From Rouxiella silvae (GTDB lineage Bacteria; Pseudomonadota; Gammaproteobacteria; Enterobacterales; Enterobacteriaceae): 64,000 nt of DNA. The position numbers were made by a program, and so were the translations under genes. Positions 40,346-49,115 of the stretch are shown here, in pieces (the stretch's first letter is position 1; each line of letters begins with the position of its first letter). The notes beneath the pieces are model-generated. The model saw only the letters and a program-made list of their open reading frames with translations, was not told where the DNA came from and did no database searches. The DNA lies in the NCBI RefSeq assembly GCF_002093625.1, contig NZ_MRWD01000029.1, forward strand, positions 1-64,000, in the 5' to 3' direction.

Positions 40346-41068
40346 GTGATGTATCTCGTTATTATCTTGATTGGGGTTCTGGCTGGGACCCTTAGCGGCG
40401 TGGTCGGCACGGGGGCATCCATCATGCTGTTACCGGCTTTGACCTACACTTTTGGCCCCAAGGCAGCTATTCCTATCATGGCGATTGCCGCCATTATGGG
40501 CAACGTTTCGCGGGTGATTTTATGGCGTAAAGAGATTAATTATAAAGCATTTATGCTGTATGCCATCCCCGGTATTCCTGCGGCTGTTCTGGGGGCAAAC
40601 ACGCTATGGGTCATGCCGGTTGAATTATCAAACCTCTGTATCGGACTGTTCTTTTTGCTGCTAATTCCCCTGCGTCGATGGGCAAAAACACAGGCCTTCA
40701 CGTTGAACAGTGTCCAGTTGGCGCTAGTCGGGGCGGTGGTCGGATATTTGACCGGCGTGGTGTTCTCAACCGGTCCGATAACGATCCCTATATTTGCCGG
40801 ATACGGCCTAGTGAAAGGCGCGTTGTTATCTACCGAAGCCGCCGCCTCTTTTGCTATCTATTTGGCCAAAGCCTCAACCTTTGAAGCTATCGGCGCACTG
40901 CCCGCATCGGTATTTATTTGCGGCATTTTGGTCGGTAGCACCTTGATTATGGGCACCCTGATAGGCAGACGATTTGTGCTCAGACTTTCAGAAAATGTCT
41001 TTAATCGGTTGATTGACGCCATGCTGCTGATTGCCGGAGTTTCTTTGCTGTGGGATGCGGTGGTGTAG
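40346..41068 (+). CDS. TauE/SafE-family (TSUP) sulfite or organoanion exporter
   Basis: This protein of about 240 residues has seven or eight membrane segments in two halves: the first with GVLAGTLSGVVGTGASIMLLPA, the second with GAVVGYLTGVVFSTGPITIPIF. Both carry the glycine-rich TSUP motif. Members export sulfite, sulfoacetate or related anions. The start is a GTG followed by an ATG; either is plausible with AGGA upstream. It is divergent from a LysR regulator. Confidence 0.83.
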   Translation: MMYLVIILIGVLAGTLSGVVGTGASIMLLPALTYTFGPKAAIPIMAIAAIMGNVSRVILWRKEINYKAFMLYAIPGIPAAVLGANTLWVMPVELSNLCIGLFFLLLIPLRRWAKTQAFTLNSVQLALVGAVVGYLTGVVFSTGPITIPIFAGYGLVKGALLSTEAAASFAIYLAKASTFEAIGALPASVFICGILVGSTLIMGTLIGRRFVLRLSENVFNRLIDAMLLIAGVSLLWDAVV

Positions 41069-41169
41069 TTTTTTGATAAAACGGCGTTACGGTTTTTTCT
41101 CGGACGATTAACCCAAAGCCTAACTATTGGCTTCGGGTTAACGGTATTACTGACTTTACTCTCAATGCA

Positions 41170-41916
41170 CTAAAGGCTCTGTGCGGCAAGTGCAACGGCG
41201 TCGGCACCGGCGGGGATGCGCATGGGGGCTGAAGGGTCGTTTACCGCCTGCCACACCGCGTGCGCCACGTCGGCCGCGTAGGTAACAACGGCAGTGTTTT
41301 TAGCGTTGGCAAAAAAATTCGCGGCAAAAGCCTCATACGGCTCGGGGAAGACGTTTTGCATTCTCGATGCCGCATTTTTGCCAAAATCGGTGGAGGGAGC
41401 CAACCCCGGCAGCACCAGACCCACTCGAATATTGAAAGGCGCGAGTTCGAGCGCCAGCGATTCTGTAAAGGCATTAACCGCGGCCTTGCTGGCGGTATAA
41501 ACGGCAAGCAGCGGGATCGGTTTTAGTGTGACGGTAGACGTCACGTTTATAATCACCCCTGATTTTCGCTGTCTGAACTGTGGAATAAACGCCTTACACA
41601 GCGCCATTGTGCCAAAGGTATTGGTGTTGAAAATATCACGTGCGAGATCCATCGAGGTACCTTCGATAGCACTCAGCAAGCCAATACCCGCATTGTTGAC
41701 CAGTGCGTCAATGGGACCGGCGGCTTCAACCGCGTGGTGAATACTTTCTGCGTCGGTCACATCAAGGGCAAGCAGGCGCAGGTGTTCGGAGCGCGGCAGC
41801 AGGTCTTCACGCGGGGTACGCATAGTGGCAATGACCTTCCAACCTTGTTTTAAGAAATAGCCTGCGGTCTCTAACCCAAAGCCAGAGGAACAGCCAGTAA
41901 TCAGCACAGTTTTCAT
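41170..41916 (-). CDS. Short-chain dehydrogenase/reductase
   Basis: I start at ATG 41916 with AGGAG upstream, giving 248 residues; the longer frame runs into the neighbouring regulator. It has the nucleotide loop TGCSSGFG (7-14), NNAG near residue 83, and the catalytic YTASK near 145. It fits classical SDR oxidoreductases. It is divergent from an AraC-family regulator, which probably controls it. Substrate unknown. Confidence 0.85.
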   Translation of the reverse strand: MKTVLITGCSSGFGLETAGYFLKQGWKVIATMRTPREDLLPRSEHLRLLALDVTDAESIHHAVEAAGPIDALVNNAGIGLLSAIEGTSMDLARDIFNTNTFGTMALCKAFIPQFRQRKSGVIINVTSTVTLKPIPLLAVYTASKAAVNAFTESLALELAPFNIRVGLVLPGLAPSTDFGKNAASRMQNVFPEPYEAFAANFFANAKNTAVVTYAADVAHAVWQAVNDPSAPMRIPAGADAVALAAQSL

Positions 41917-42015
41917 TATAACTCCTGAAGATAAATCGTTAGAACTTGACTCTACGCGCCATCGGCCGTACTTAATACACTGCAAAGTCCAGTTTTCATT
42001 CGTTGGAGTCCGGTT

Positions 42016-42918
42016 ATGAACGATCCTCTTGCCGAGGTGGTTACGCTGCTCCAACCTCAGGCCCCTTTTTCGAAACTCGTCCACGGCGCAGGAATATGGC
42101 GCGTACATCGTACGCAAAGCGAAAAGCCGTTTTATGGTGTGATTCTGGAAGGATGTTGCTGCCTGGAGATCAATGGGCAACCGCCACTTACCCTGCAAAA
42201 GGGTGATTTTGTGCTTATCCCGGCAGCATCGGATTTTTCGACCTCAAGTTATCCTCCCGAGCTGTCTAAAGAAGTCAGCAGTTTCCCAACCTTGCATCCT
42301 GAGGGCGTCTACCGGATAGGTTCTCCCGAGGGGGAGCCAGAGGTGCAATTGCTGATTGGGTATTGTCAGTTTGGCTCGCCGGATGCGGCGCTGCTGGTTT
42401 CACTGCTGCCGCAGTTGGTGCTGGTTCGTGGCGAGAAAAGGCTTTCAACGCTGGTTCAACTGGTGGCTGATGAGACCCGAGAGCGCCGACCTGCTCGTGA
42501 CGTCGTTCTGCTGCGCCTTTTGGAGGTTCTACTGATAGAAGCGCTTCGCTCAATGACCGCAACCGCAGGTTCCACGGGACTTTTACGCGGATTAGCCGAC
42601 GAGCGTCTTGCCGCAGCGATACGGCAAATGCATAAAACGCCGGGGCGTAGATGGACGGTGGTGGAGCTGGCAAAAGAGGCGGCGCTGTCTCGTTCAAGCT
42701 TTTTTGAGCGCTTCCGAGAAGCCGTTGGCGTGGCGCCTATGGAGTATTTGCTGGCCTGGAGAATGGCGCTGGCCAGAAAGATGCTGCAAAACAAAGAAGG
42801 CAGCATGGGGGATATTGCAGAGTGCGTGGGCTATGGTTCTGCCAGCGCATTTAGTGTCGCATTTACCCGCTATGTCGGTATGGCGCCAGCACATTACGCT
42901 CAGCAACTGCGTCAATAA
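42016..42918 (+). CDS. AraC-family regulator
   Basis: This 300-residue regulator has an N-terminal cupin-like sensor (AraC_N type: GCCCLEINGQPPLTLQKGDF, then IPAASD) and a C-terminal AraC double helix-turn-helix (WTVVELAKEAALSRSSFFER; then IAECVGYGSASAFSVAFTRY). It is divergent from the SDR gene at 41170 across 99 bases, its likely target. Confidence 0.88.
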   Translation: MNDPLAEVVTLLQPQAPFSKLVHGAGIWRVHRTQSEKPFYGVILEGCCCLEINGQPPLTLQKGDFVLIPAASDFSTSSYPPELSKEVSSFPTLHPEGVYRIGSPEGEPEVQLLIGYCQFGSPDAALLVSLLPQLVLVRGEKRLSTLVQLVADETRERRPARDVVLLRLLEVLLIEALRSMTATAGSTGLLRGLADERLAAAIRQMHKTPGRRWTVVELAKEAALSRSSFFERFREAVGVAPMEYLLAWRMALARKMLQNKEGSMGDIAECVGYGSASAFSVAFTRYVGMAPAHYAQQLRQ

Positions 42919-42923
42919 GCGTT

Positions 42924-42945
42924 GCGCAGAAGTCCCTTTCTGCGC
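42924..42945. terminator. Hairpin between araC-type and dipZ genes
   Basis: GCGCAGAA and TTCTGCGC form a perfect 8-bp stem around six bases between two convergent genes. No T-run follows on either strand. Confidence 0.4.
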
Positions 42946-42974
42946 GCTTGTCAGTTGACTCTCAGATCCCGCAA

Positions 42975-44714
42975 TCAGCCAAAGGTAAAGGCGTAGGCGT
43001 TTACCCCCGCATCAAGAAACTCGATGGTAAAGCTGTGCTCACCGCCAGCATCCGGCTGACGAATGAGCTGATAGAGCCGCTGGTCGGTCACCACGCCTTC
43101 GCCGCTGGCGGAGATGTCCGAACCGTGCATCTCGCCAGGCTCTTTACCGTCGAGGGTGACCTTAAAGCGGATCTGTTTACCCTGTTCCTGTGGACCTAAT
43201 ACGAGATGAAGGTCGCGCGCGTGGAAACGATAGGTAATGCGTCCGTTAGGCTTATTTAAGGTTATTTTTTCATCACCCACGGTCCAGTTTCCCTGCAGGC
43301 CCCACTCGTTGAGGTCCAGAGGGTCTGAAATGGTAAAGTCCGCCGGTGCATCGGTTACCTTATTGTCCGAGGCAAAATGCTGTGAACGCATATAACCCAG
43401 ATAGGTTTCAGGTGAGATGTCGCTATCCTGACCGGCGGCTTGTTCTACGCCTTTTGCCTGTACCTGACTGATTGAGGTATTGACGTTTTTAGCACCGGCT
43501 TCTTTAAGCAGTTGCTGAATAACGCGCTCCGACTGGGGGTACTCGCCTTCGCCAAAGTGTTCATAGCGAATCTCGCCTTTGGCATCAATGAAGTAGTGAG
43601 CAGGCCAATACTGGTTATTAAAGGCGCGCCAGATGCTGTAGTTATTATCAATCGCAATCGGGTAGTCAATGCCCAACTTTTTAGATTCTTGAATCACGTT
43701 ATTAACGTTGCGCTCAAAGGCAAACTCTGGGGCATGCACACCGATAACCACCAGTCCTTCGCTGCGGTATTTATCCGCCCACGCCTTAACGTACGGCAGG
43801 GCGCGCAGGCAGTTAATGCAGGAATAGGTCCAAAAATCTATCAATACCACTTTGCCTTTCAGCGCCTGCGGGGTCAGCGGTGGCGAATTAAGCCACTGAA
43901 CGGCACCGTCTAGAGAAGGCATCGGACCAAGGTCACTTAACACCGGGGTGCCATTTTCGTCGGCGGCGGTTGGCGATTGACTCCCTGTACGGCTTAAACC
44001 CAATTTATCGACCAGCTTTTGCTCGATGCCGCTGGTGGTTTGATTGGAGAGACGCGTTAGCAGGCCAGTATCCAGACCCAGTGCAATGGCCACCACGCCT
44101 ATCAGCATCGCTGCGCCAATACCTCGGCGTATCCATTCCCCCGCACCCAAAGAGCGTTTCATGGCGGTGAAAACTTTGCCACCGATCAGCAGGGCCAGCA
44201 TTAAGGAGGTCACGGCGCCCGCGGCGTAGGCCAGCAGCAGCAGGCTTGAGCCGACGTTAGCCCCTTGCAGCGCTGCGCCAGTGAGTACTAATCCGAGGAT
44301 CGGGCCTGCACACGGCGCCCAAAGCAGCCCGGTTGCAATACCCAGCAGGAAAGAGGTGCCGATTGGCGATTTTTTACTGCTGGTCGCCGCTTCACTTACC
44401 TTGTTACCAGCCGAGACCAGCGGGCGCATCACTCTGTCACCAATGTGCGGGAACAGCAGCGTGACGCCGAAAAATGCCATCAGCACCAGTGCAACCCAGC
44501 GTCCGTACTGGTTTGCCTGCACAACCCATCCTCCGCCTACTGCGGCCAGCGTGGCAACCAGCGTAAATGTCAGCGCCATTCCGGCCAGCAAGGGTAAACC
44601 TGATTTCAGAAAAGATTGGTCGGAGCGAGCAAAAACGAAAGGCAATACCGGCAAAATGCAGGGACTGGCGATGGTCAAAATGCCGCCAAAATAGGCGAGA
44701 ATAAGGATTAGCAT
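42975..44714 (-). CDS. dipZ: DipZ-like thiol-redox protein: CcdA domain, thioredoxin domain and C-terminal beta domain
   Basis: The 579-residue protein has three parts. Residues about 1-215 are a CcdA/DsbD-type membrane domain with the paired cysteine motifs SPCILPVLP and APCAGPILG. Residues about 270-400 are a periplasmic TlpA/thioredoxin domain with YSCINC as the active site. Residues about 430-579 are a beta-sandwich domain (TISDPLDLNEWGLQGNWTVG). This order matches M. tuberculosis DipZ. It probably carries reducing power across the inner membrane to periplasmic thiols. A 40-base near-perfect palindrome precedes it. Confidence 0.85.
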   Translation of the reverse strand: MLILILAYFGGILTIASPCILPVLPFVFARSDQSFLKSGLPLLAGMALTFTLVATLAAVGGGWVVQANQYGRWVALVLMAFFGVTLLFPHIGDRVMRPLVSAGNKVSEAATSSKKSPIGTSFLLGIATGLLWAPCAGPILGLVLTGAALQGANVGSSLLLLAYAAGAVTSLMLALLIGGKVFTAMKRSLGAGEWIRRGIGAAMLIGVVAIALGLDTGLLTRLSNQTTSGIEQKLVDKLGLSRTGSQSPTAADENGTPVLSDLGPMPSLDGAVQWLNSPPLTPQALKGKVVLIDFWTYSCINCLRALPYVKAWADKYRSEGLVVIGVHAPEFAFERNVNNVIQESKKLGIDYPIAIDNNYSIWRAFNNQYWPAHYFIDAKGEIRYEHFGEGEYPQSERVIQQLLKEAGAKNVNTSISQVQAKGVEQAAGQDSDISPETYLGYMRSQHFASDNKVTDAPADFTISDPLDLNEWGLQGNWTVGDEKITLNKPNGRITYRFHARDLHLVLGPQEQGKQIRFKVTLDGKEPGEMHGSDISASGEGVVTDQRLYQLIRQPDAGGEHSFTIEFLDAGVNAYAFTFG

Positions 44715-44780
44715 AGTAAAACCTCAATAGGTCGCGGCTGCCTTGGAGCCTGATGCACCGCAATGTACCGGAATGTATCG

Positions 44781-44820
44781 TCAAGTTTCGCTATGTATTT
44801 AAATATATAGCGATACTTGA
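44781..44820. promoter_or_regulatory. 40-bp near-perfect palindrome upstream of dipZ
   Basis: TCAAGT-n-TCGCTAT at the left mirrors ATAGCGA-n-ACTTGA at the right; only two pairs in the 40 bases fail. The inner TCGCTAT-N12-ATAGCGA (44788-44813) has the same arms and spacing as the palindrome at 34085-34110. It lies 67-106 bases upstream of the dipZ start, so it is a good operator candidate. Confidence 0.62.
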
Positions 44821-44932
44821 ATTATATCCCCCTTGAACCTGCTTGGGTGAGGTTTAACGAAAATGTTAAGATTGTGGTGAACGGCCTAAGGGCAAGGAAA
44901 AGAGTGAGGGAGCAAACTTTGAAGGGATAAGT

Positions 44933-44960
44933 CTGCCCCGTTAAGACATTAACAGGGCAG
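44933..44960 (-). terminator. Hairpin after the IDH-like gene
   Basis: On the minus strand CTGCCC-t-GTTAA pairs with TTAAC-g-GGGCAG around four bases, 20 bases past the stop of the dehydrogenase gene. The T-tract is poor. Confidence 0.48.
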
Positions 44961-44979
44961 GGTAACGCTGTGCGCAGGC

Positions 44980-46011
44980 TTAGTCAGCCAGACGACGGCA
45001 AATTGCGTCGGTGAATTCGCGGGTCGTTGCCGTACCCTTGAGGTCGCCGGTGCGAATGTTGTCTTCGTTCAATACTGCATAAATTGCAGCACGCAGGCGA
45101 TCGCCTTTGTCTTTCATGTCAACGTGGTCAAGCATCATGGCCGCAGCCAGCAGCAAGGAGATCGGGTTAGCGAGGCCTTTACCTGCGATATCCGGAGCTG
45201 TGCCGTGAACAGCTTCGAAAATAGCCACATCTTTACCGATGTTGGCACCTGGAGCCATGCCAAGACCGCCGACCAGACCGGCGATTTGGTCAGAAAGAAT
45301 GTCGCCAAACAGGTTGGTACACAGCAGCATATCGAAGCGCCACGGGTTCAGAACCAGCTGCATCGCACAGGCATCAACAATCATATCGTCAACTTCAACA
45401 CGGCCTTCGTACTCTTTGGCCACTTCACGAGCCGCTTCCAGGAAAATGCCGGTCAGCGCTTTCAGGATGTTGGCTTTGTGTACGATAGTGATTTTTTTAC
45501 GGTTATTTTTAATGGCATATTCAAACGCATAGCGAGCAATACGTTTACTTCCCTCACGGGTATTCATGCCGGTTGAAACGGCAACCGCTTTAGGGTCATC
45601 GCCTACCGGAATATAGTATTCGTGCGAGACATAGAAACCGCCCAGGTTTTCGCGGAACAGCACCAGATCGATGTCTTCAAAACGGCCCGGGACCAGGGTG
45701 CTGGCAGGACGTACGTTGGCATACAGCTCAAATTCTTCGCGCAGACGCACGTTAGAAGAGCGGAACCCACCGCCGATTGGCGTAGCAAGCGGACCCTTCA
45801 GCGCTAAACGACGTTCGCGGATGCTGGCTAACGTACTTGCCGGCAGCGGATCCCCTTCCGCTTCCACACCGGCAACGCCTGCCTGCTTAACATCCCATTC
45901 GAAAGGTTGGCCAAGCGCATCGAGAACTCTGACAGTCGCTTCAACAACTTCCGGTCCAATACCATCACCTGGTATTAGCGTGGCAGGGATTTTCTTGTTT
46001 AGTTGGGTCAT
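44980..46011 (-). CDS. Isocitrate/isopropylmalate dehydrogenase family enzyme
   Basis: This 343-residue protein opens PATLIPGDGIGPEV. It has the substrate helix SSNVRLREEFELYANVRP, the metal site DILSDQ and the nucleotide loop EAVHGTAPDIAGKGLANP, where lack of the NADP-binding residues suggests NAD. These point to NAD-dependent isocitrate, homoisocitrate or related hydroxyacid oxidative decarboxylation. The loop after the first acid-binding arginine reads RENLGGFYVSHEYY rather than the usual RENTEG or RENSED, so substrate preference may be unusual. Single gene. Confidence 0.82.
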   Translation of the reverse strand: MTQLNKKIPATLIPGDGIGPEVVEATVRVLDALGQPFEWDVKQAGVAGVEAEGDPLPASTLASIRERRLALKGPLATPIGGGFRSSNVRLREEFELYANVRPASTLVPGRFEDIDLVLFRENLGGFYVSHEYYIPVGDDPKAVAVSTGMNTREGSKRIARYAFEYAIKNNRKKITIVHKANILKALTGIFLEAAREVAKEYEGRVEVDDMIVDACAMQLVLNPWRFDMLLCTNLFGDILSDQIAGLVGGLGMAPGANIGKDVAIFEAVHGTAPDIAGKGLANPISLLLAAAMMLDHVDMKDKGDRLRAAIYAVLNEDNIRTGDLKGTATTREFTDAICRRLAD

Positions 46012-46204
46012 GTTACTTGTCTCTTTTTGGTAAACGGGAAACTTTTCAAGTGTGTCAGCTTACTGCCGACCATTGTAATGTTGTCAACACCAGACTGCGA
46101 TGCGAATTTGTTTCTTAAAATATCTAACTGCGCGGACAGTTGCATTACCCACGGATGCTAAAGCGCAAAATTTGTAGAAAAAATGTTAATTAATTTGATG
46201 AATC

Positions 46205-47116
46205 TTACCGCGTTGCGGCATCAATTTCACGGATAATATCGATGAGTGCGCGCAGATTCGCCGGCATATGGCGATTCTGCGGGAAGTAGAGGCACAGACC
46301 CGCAATAGTGGGAGACCAATCTTGCAACACTGCGACCAGCTCGCCGTTAGACAGCGATTCGTTAGCATAACTGTCCGGCAGATAGGCAATACCTAGACCG
46401 TCGATGGCCGCCTCGCGCGTTAACTGCAGGTTATCTAGGGTCAGCATTCCGGGCACATCCAGCGCGGTTTCCTGCCCGTGTTTGAGAAACTCCCACCGGT
46501 AGCGCTTACCGCTCGGCAGCCTCTGGCGAAGGCACTGATGTTGCAACAGGTCGTCGGGCACGTTTGGCGTGCCGCAACGCGCGAAATAATCAGGGGAGGC
46601 GACGGCAAGAAAGCGCACCTCTGGCCCCAACCGCACCGCGACCATATCTTTAGGCACCGCCTCCGCGAGTCTAATCCCGGCATCAAAGCCCGCTTCAACA
46701 ATATCAACCAGCGACCCTTCGGCCACCAGGTCGAGTTCTACGTGAGGATAACGCTGCATGAACGTCGGCACGATGCTGGCGAGCAGAATGCGAATCCCGC
46801 CCTCATTACCATTAATTCTCAGTCGGCCAATGAGGTGATTATGATCTCCAGAAACGTTTTCGAGCGCAACATTCAGCCCGTTAAGCAGCGGCTCAAGGTT
46901 GTTCATTAGCCTTTCTCCTGCTTCGGTAAGCGAGACGCTGCGGGTGGTGCGATGCAGCAACCGCGTGCCCAAAGTGTCTTCCAGCGTTTTCATTACGTGG
47001 CTCAGCGAAGAGCGCGTCACGCCGAGCATGTCCGCCGCGCGGCGAAAGCTTTTGTACTCGGCAACGGCCATGAAGGCTCTAAGCTCTGCCAGCGTGGGAC
47101 GATTGATTGGTGACAT
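46205..47116 (-). CDS. LysR-family regulator
   Basis: This 303-residue regulator has a LysR helix-turn-helix (FMAVAEYKSFRRAADMLGVT then SSLSHVMKTLEDTLGTRLLH) and an effector domain of the type found in many SDR-linked regulators. It is divergent from an SDR gene across 101 bases and probably controls it. Confidence 0.88.
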   Translation of the reverse strand: MSPINRPTLAELRAFMAVAEYKSFRRAADMLGVTRSSLSHVMKTLEDTLGTRLLHRTTRSVSLTEAGERLMNNLEPLLNGLNVALENVSGDHNHLIGRLRINGNEGGIRILLASIVPTFMQRYPHVELDLVAEGSLVDIVEAGFDAGIRLAEAVPKDMVAVRLGPEVRFLAVASPDYFARCGTPNVPDDLLQHQCLRQRLPSGKRYRWEFLKHGQETALDVPGMLTLDNLQLTREAAIDGLGIAYLPDSYANESLSNGELVAVLQDWSPTIAGLCLYFPQNRHMPANLRALIDIIREIDAATR

Positions 47117-47217
47117 TATTTCACCTGTAGGTGCGGTTTATTGGTCATTAACGTAACAATAAACAAGGCTTAACATCTATACCTCAAAGCCAAATTATTC
47201 TTACAGAGGTAAACACG

Positions 47218-48054
47218 ATGTCTAAAACTTGGTTCATAACGGGAACATCCACCGGCCTTGGCCGTCTATTAACCGAACGTCTTCTTGAACGAGGAGACCG
47301 GGTTATCGCCACACTGCGTAAGTCAGGCACACTTAATGCCCTGTCTGAGCAATTTGGCGAGTGTTTGCAGGTACTTACGCTGGATATGACAAACATCCCA
47401 GCGATGAGATCGCGAGTGGAAGAAGCCTTTAGGAATGTAGGACATATTGATGTGGTCGTAAGCAACGCCGGTTATGGCCTGTTTGGCGCGGCTGAGGAAC
47501 TCAGCGACGAACAGATTGAACGTCAGATCGCCACCAATCTTACCGGATCGATTCAGTTGATCCGTGCCGTGCTGCCTTATTTGCGCGAACAAAAAGCGGG
47601 ACGCGTGGTGCAGATTTCATCGGAAGGCGGCCAAATAGCTTATCCGAACTTTAGCCTTTATCACGCCACCAAGTGGGGAATTGAGGGTTTTGTTGAATCG
47701 GTAGCGCAGGAGGTTGCACCGTTGGGCATCGATTTCATGCTGGTTGAACCTGGTCCCACCGGAACAAATTTTGCCGCAGGGCTGGAGAGAGCAACACCCA
47801 TGAGTTGCTATGACAATACGCCCGCCGGGGAGGTCAGGCGCGCCGTAGACGGCGAAAAATTCCCTATCACCGGTGATGCTCAAAAAGCGGTGGCGGCCAT
47901 AATTGCCGCCGTAGATGCGAAAATAATGCCAAAGCGCCTTGCCCTCGGGAGTACGGCCTATGCCTCGATTCATGCAGCGCTGAATAACCGTTTGCAGCAG
48001 CTTGAAGAGCAAAAATTAATCACTCTTGCAACGGATATCGACAGCGCCTTATGA
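47218..48054 (+). CDS. Short-chain dehydrogenase/reductase
   Basis: This 278-residue protein has the cofactor loop TGTSTGLG (8-15), NAGYG near 83, and the catalytic motif YHATK near 142. ACAGAGG lies upstream of the ATG. It fits the atypical C-terminal extended SDRs often annotated as oxidoreductases acting on ketones or aldehydes. The divergent LysR gene at 46205 is the probable regulator. Confidence 0.87.
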   Translation: MSKTWFITGTSTGLGRLLTERLLERGDRVIATLRKSGTLNALSEQFGECLQVLTLDMTNIPAMRSRVEEAFRNVGHIDVVVSNAGYGLFGAAEELSDEQIERQIATNLTGSIQLIRAVLPYLREQKAGRVVQISSEGGQIAYPNFSLYHATKWGIEGFVESVAQEVAPLGIDFMLVEPGPTGTNFAAGLERATPMSCYDNTPAGEVRRAVDGEKFPITGDAQKAVAAIIAAVDAKIMPKRLALGSTAYASIHAALNNRLQQLEEQKLITLATDIDSAL

Positions 48055-48099
48055 GTTGAAACTCAGGGATGGCTTAGGCACGCGAGGTGAAACGCACTA

Positions 48100-48813
48100 T
48101 TAGCGCTTGGCCTTGTCGTGGCGAGGCCTGACGTTAACGTCGGTAATCTGTGTGTCTTCGCTGGCAGAAACGACCAGACGAATCGCGCTGGCTACCGACT
48201 CCGGCGTGCTGTATTCCAGCGGGTCGATTTCTGCGAAGTTGCCCGCTCGTTGACGGCTGTTGCGGTTCATTGGCGTATCGGTTGGGCCGGGTGATACCGT
48301 AGCTACCCGTACCCCGTTGGCGCTTTCTTCCCCGCGAAGGGCGTGAGCCAGCGCATTAAGCGCGAACTTGCTCGCCGAATACACCGTGTGGCCCGGCAGT
48401 GCCAGCGTACCCGATCCCGAATTGATAAATACCACTTGGCCGTTCTGCTCGCGCAACGCCGGCAGCGCCAGACGGGTTAATTCAGCGGGAGCAAATACGT
48501 TAACTGAAAATTGCCTCTGCCAGACGTCCGGTGTGGCTTTTTCTACCGTAGTTTGCTCAGAGACGGCGGCGGAATGCACCAGCACGTTAATTTTCGCTAA
48601 CCGGTTAATGAACTGCCGCTGTGCATCAAAATCCAGTAAATCAATCTCCACCGCCTCAACGTTTTGCAGTAAACGCAGTTGCACAAGACTGTCTTTATTT
48701 CTGCCTAATGCGTAAACCTGATGATCTTTAGCCAGATTATGCACCACCGCCAGGCCGATGCCGCTGGTTCCACCGGTCACAATCGCCACCGGTAACGAAG
48801 AAGATGTACTCAT
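48100..48813 (-). CDS. Short-chain dehydrogenase/reductase
   Basis: I start at ATG 48813 with GGGAG upstream, giving 237 residues; a longer frame would add 49 residues of promoter region. It has the cofactor loop TGGTSGIG (12-19) and the catalytic motif YSASK near 145. The C-terminus RPRHDKAKR is basic. It converges with the SDR at 47218. Substrate unknown. Confidence 0.84.
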   Translation of the reverse strand: MSTSSSLPVAIVTGGTSGIGLAVVHNLAKDHQVYALGRNKDSLVQLRLLQNVEAVEIDLLDFDAQRQFINRLAKINVLVHSAAVSEQTTVEKATPDVWQRQFSVNVFAPAELTRLALPALREQNGQVVFINSGSGTLALPGHTVYSASKFALNALAHALRGEESANGVRVATVSPGPTDTPMNRNSRQRAGNFAEIDPLEYSTPESVASAIRLVVSASEDTQITDVNVRPRHDKAKR

Positions 48814-49115
48814 TGTTAACTCCCTTTTTAGATGTGAATTCGACGTTAACAGCGGGTCCTGCCGGTGACGAGTAACATATCCTGATAAGCATTGTGAACA
48901 GGCGGCATAAGGAAAATAACGACCTACAAAGCTTATGCATTTTCCTGAGACGCTTAGCAATTTTTCTTGGTAGTACCCTTTTTTGGCCTGTGTAATGCTC
49001 TGACTTATAACAAAAAAGCATCACTTGATTCAATGTTGAGTTTTTTTTGACAATGAAGTGAAGCGATTTTTTTTGTCACCCGTCATTTATAAAAACATTA
49101 CTGGGATCTATAAGC
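48814..49115. other. Gap upstream of the MetQ-like gene
   Basis: This 302-base, AT-rich gap between the divergent SDR and MetQ-like genes must hold both promoters. I see no MetJ box (AGACGTCT repeats), no riboswitch and no palindrome I can name. Confidence 0.4.

Noticed and set aside
44781-44820. SoxR or OxyR box reading of the dipZ palindrome
   Set aside because: TCAAGT/ACTTGA at the ends recalls SoxR arms and CTAT/ATAG recalls OxyR, but neither spacing (18-bp SoxR core; ATAG-N7-CTAT series) is met.
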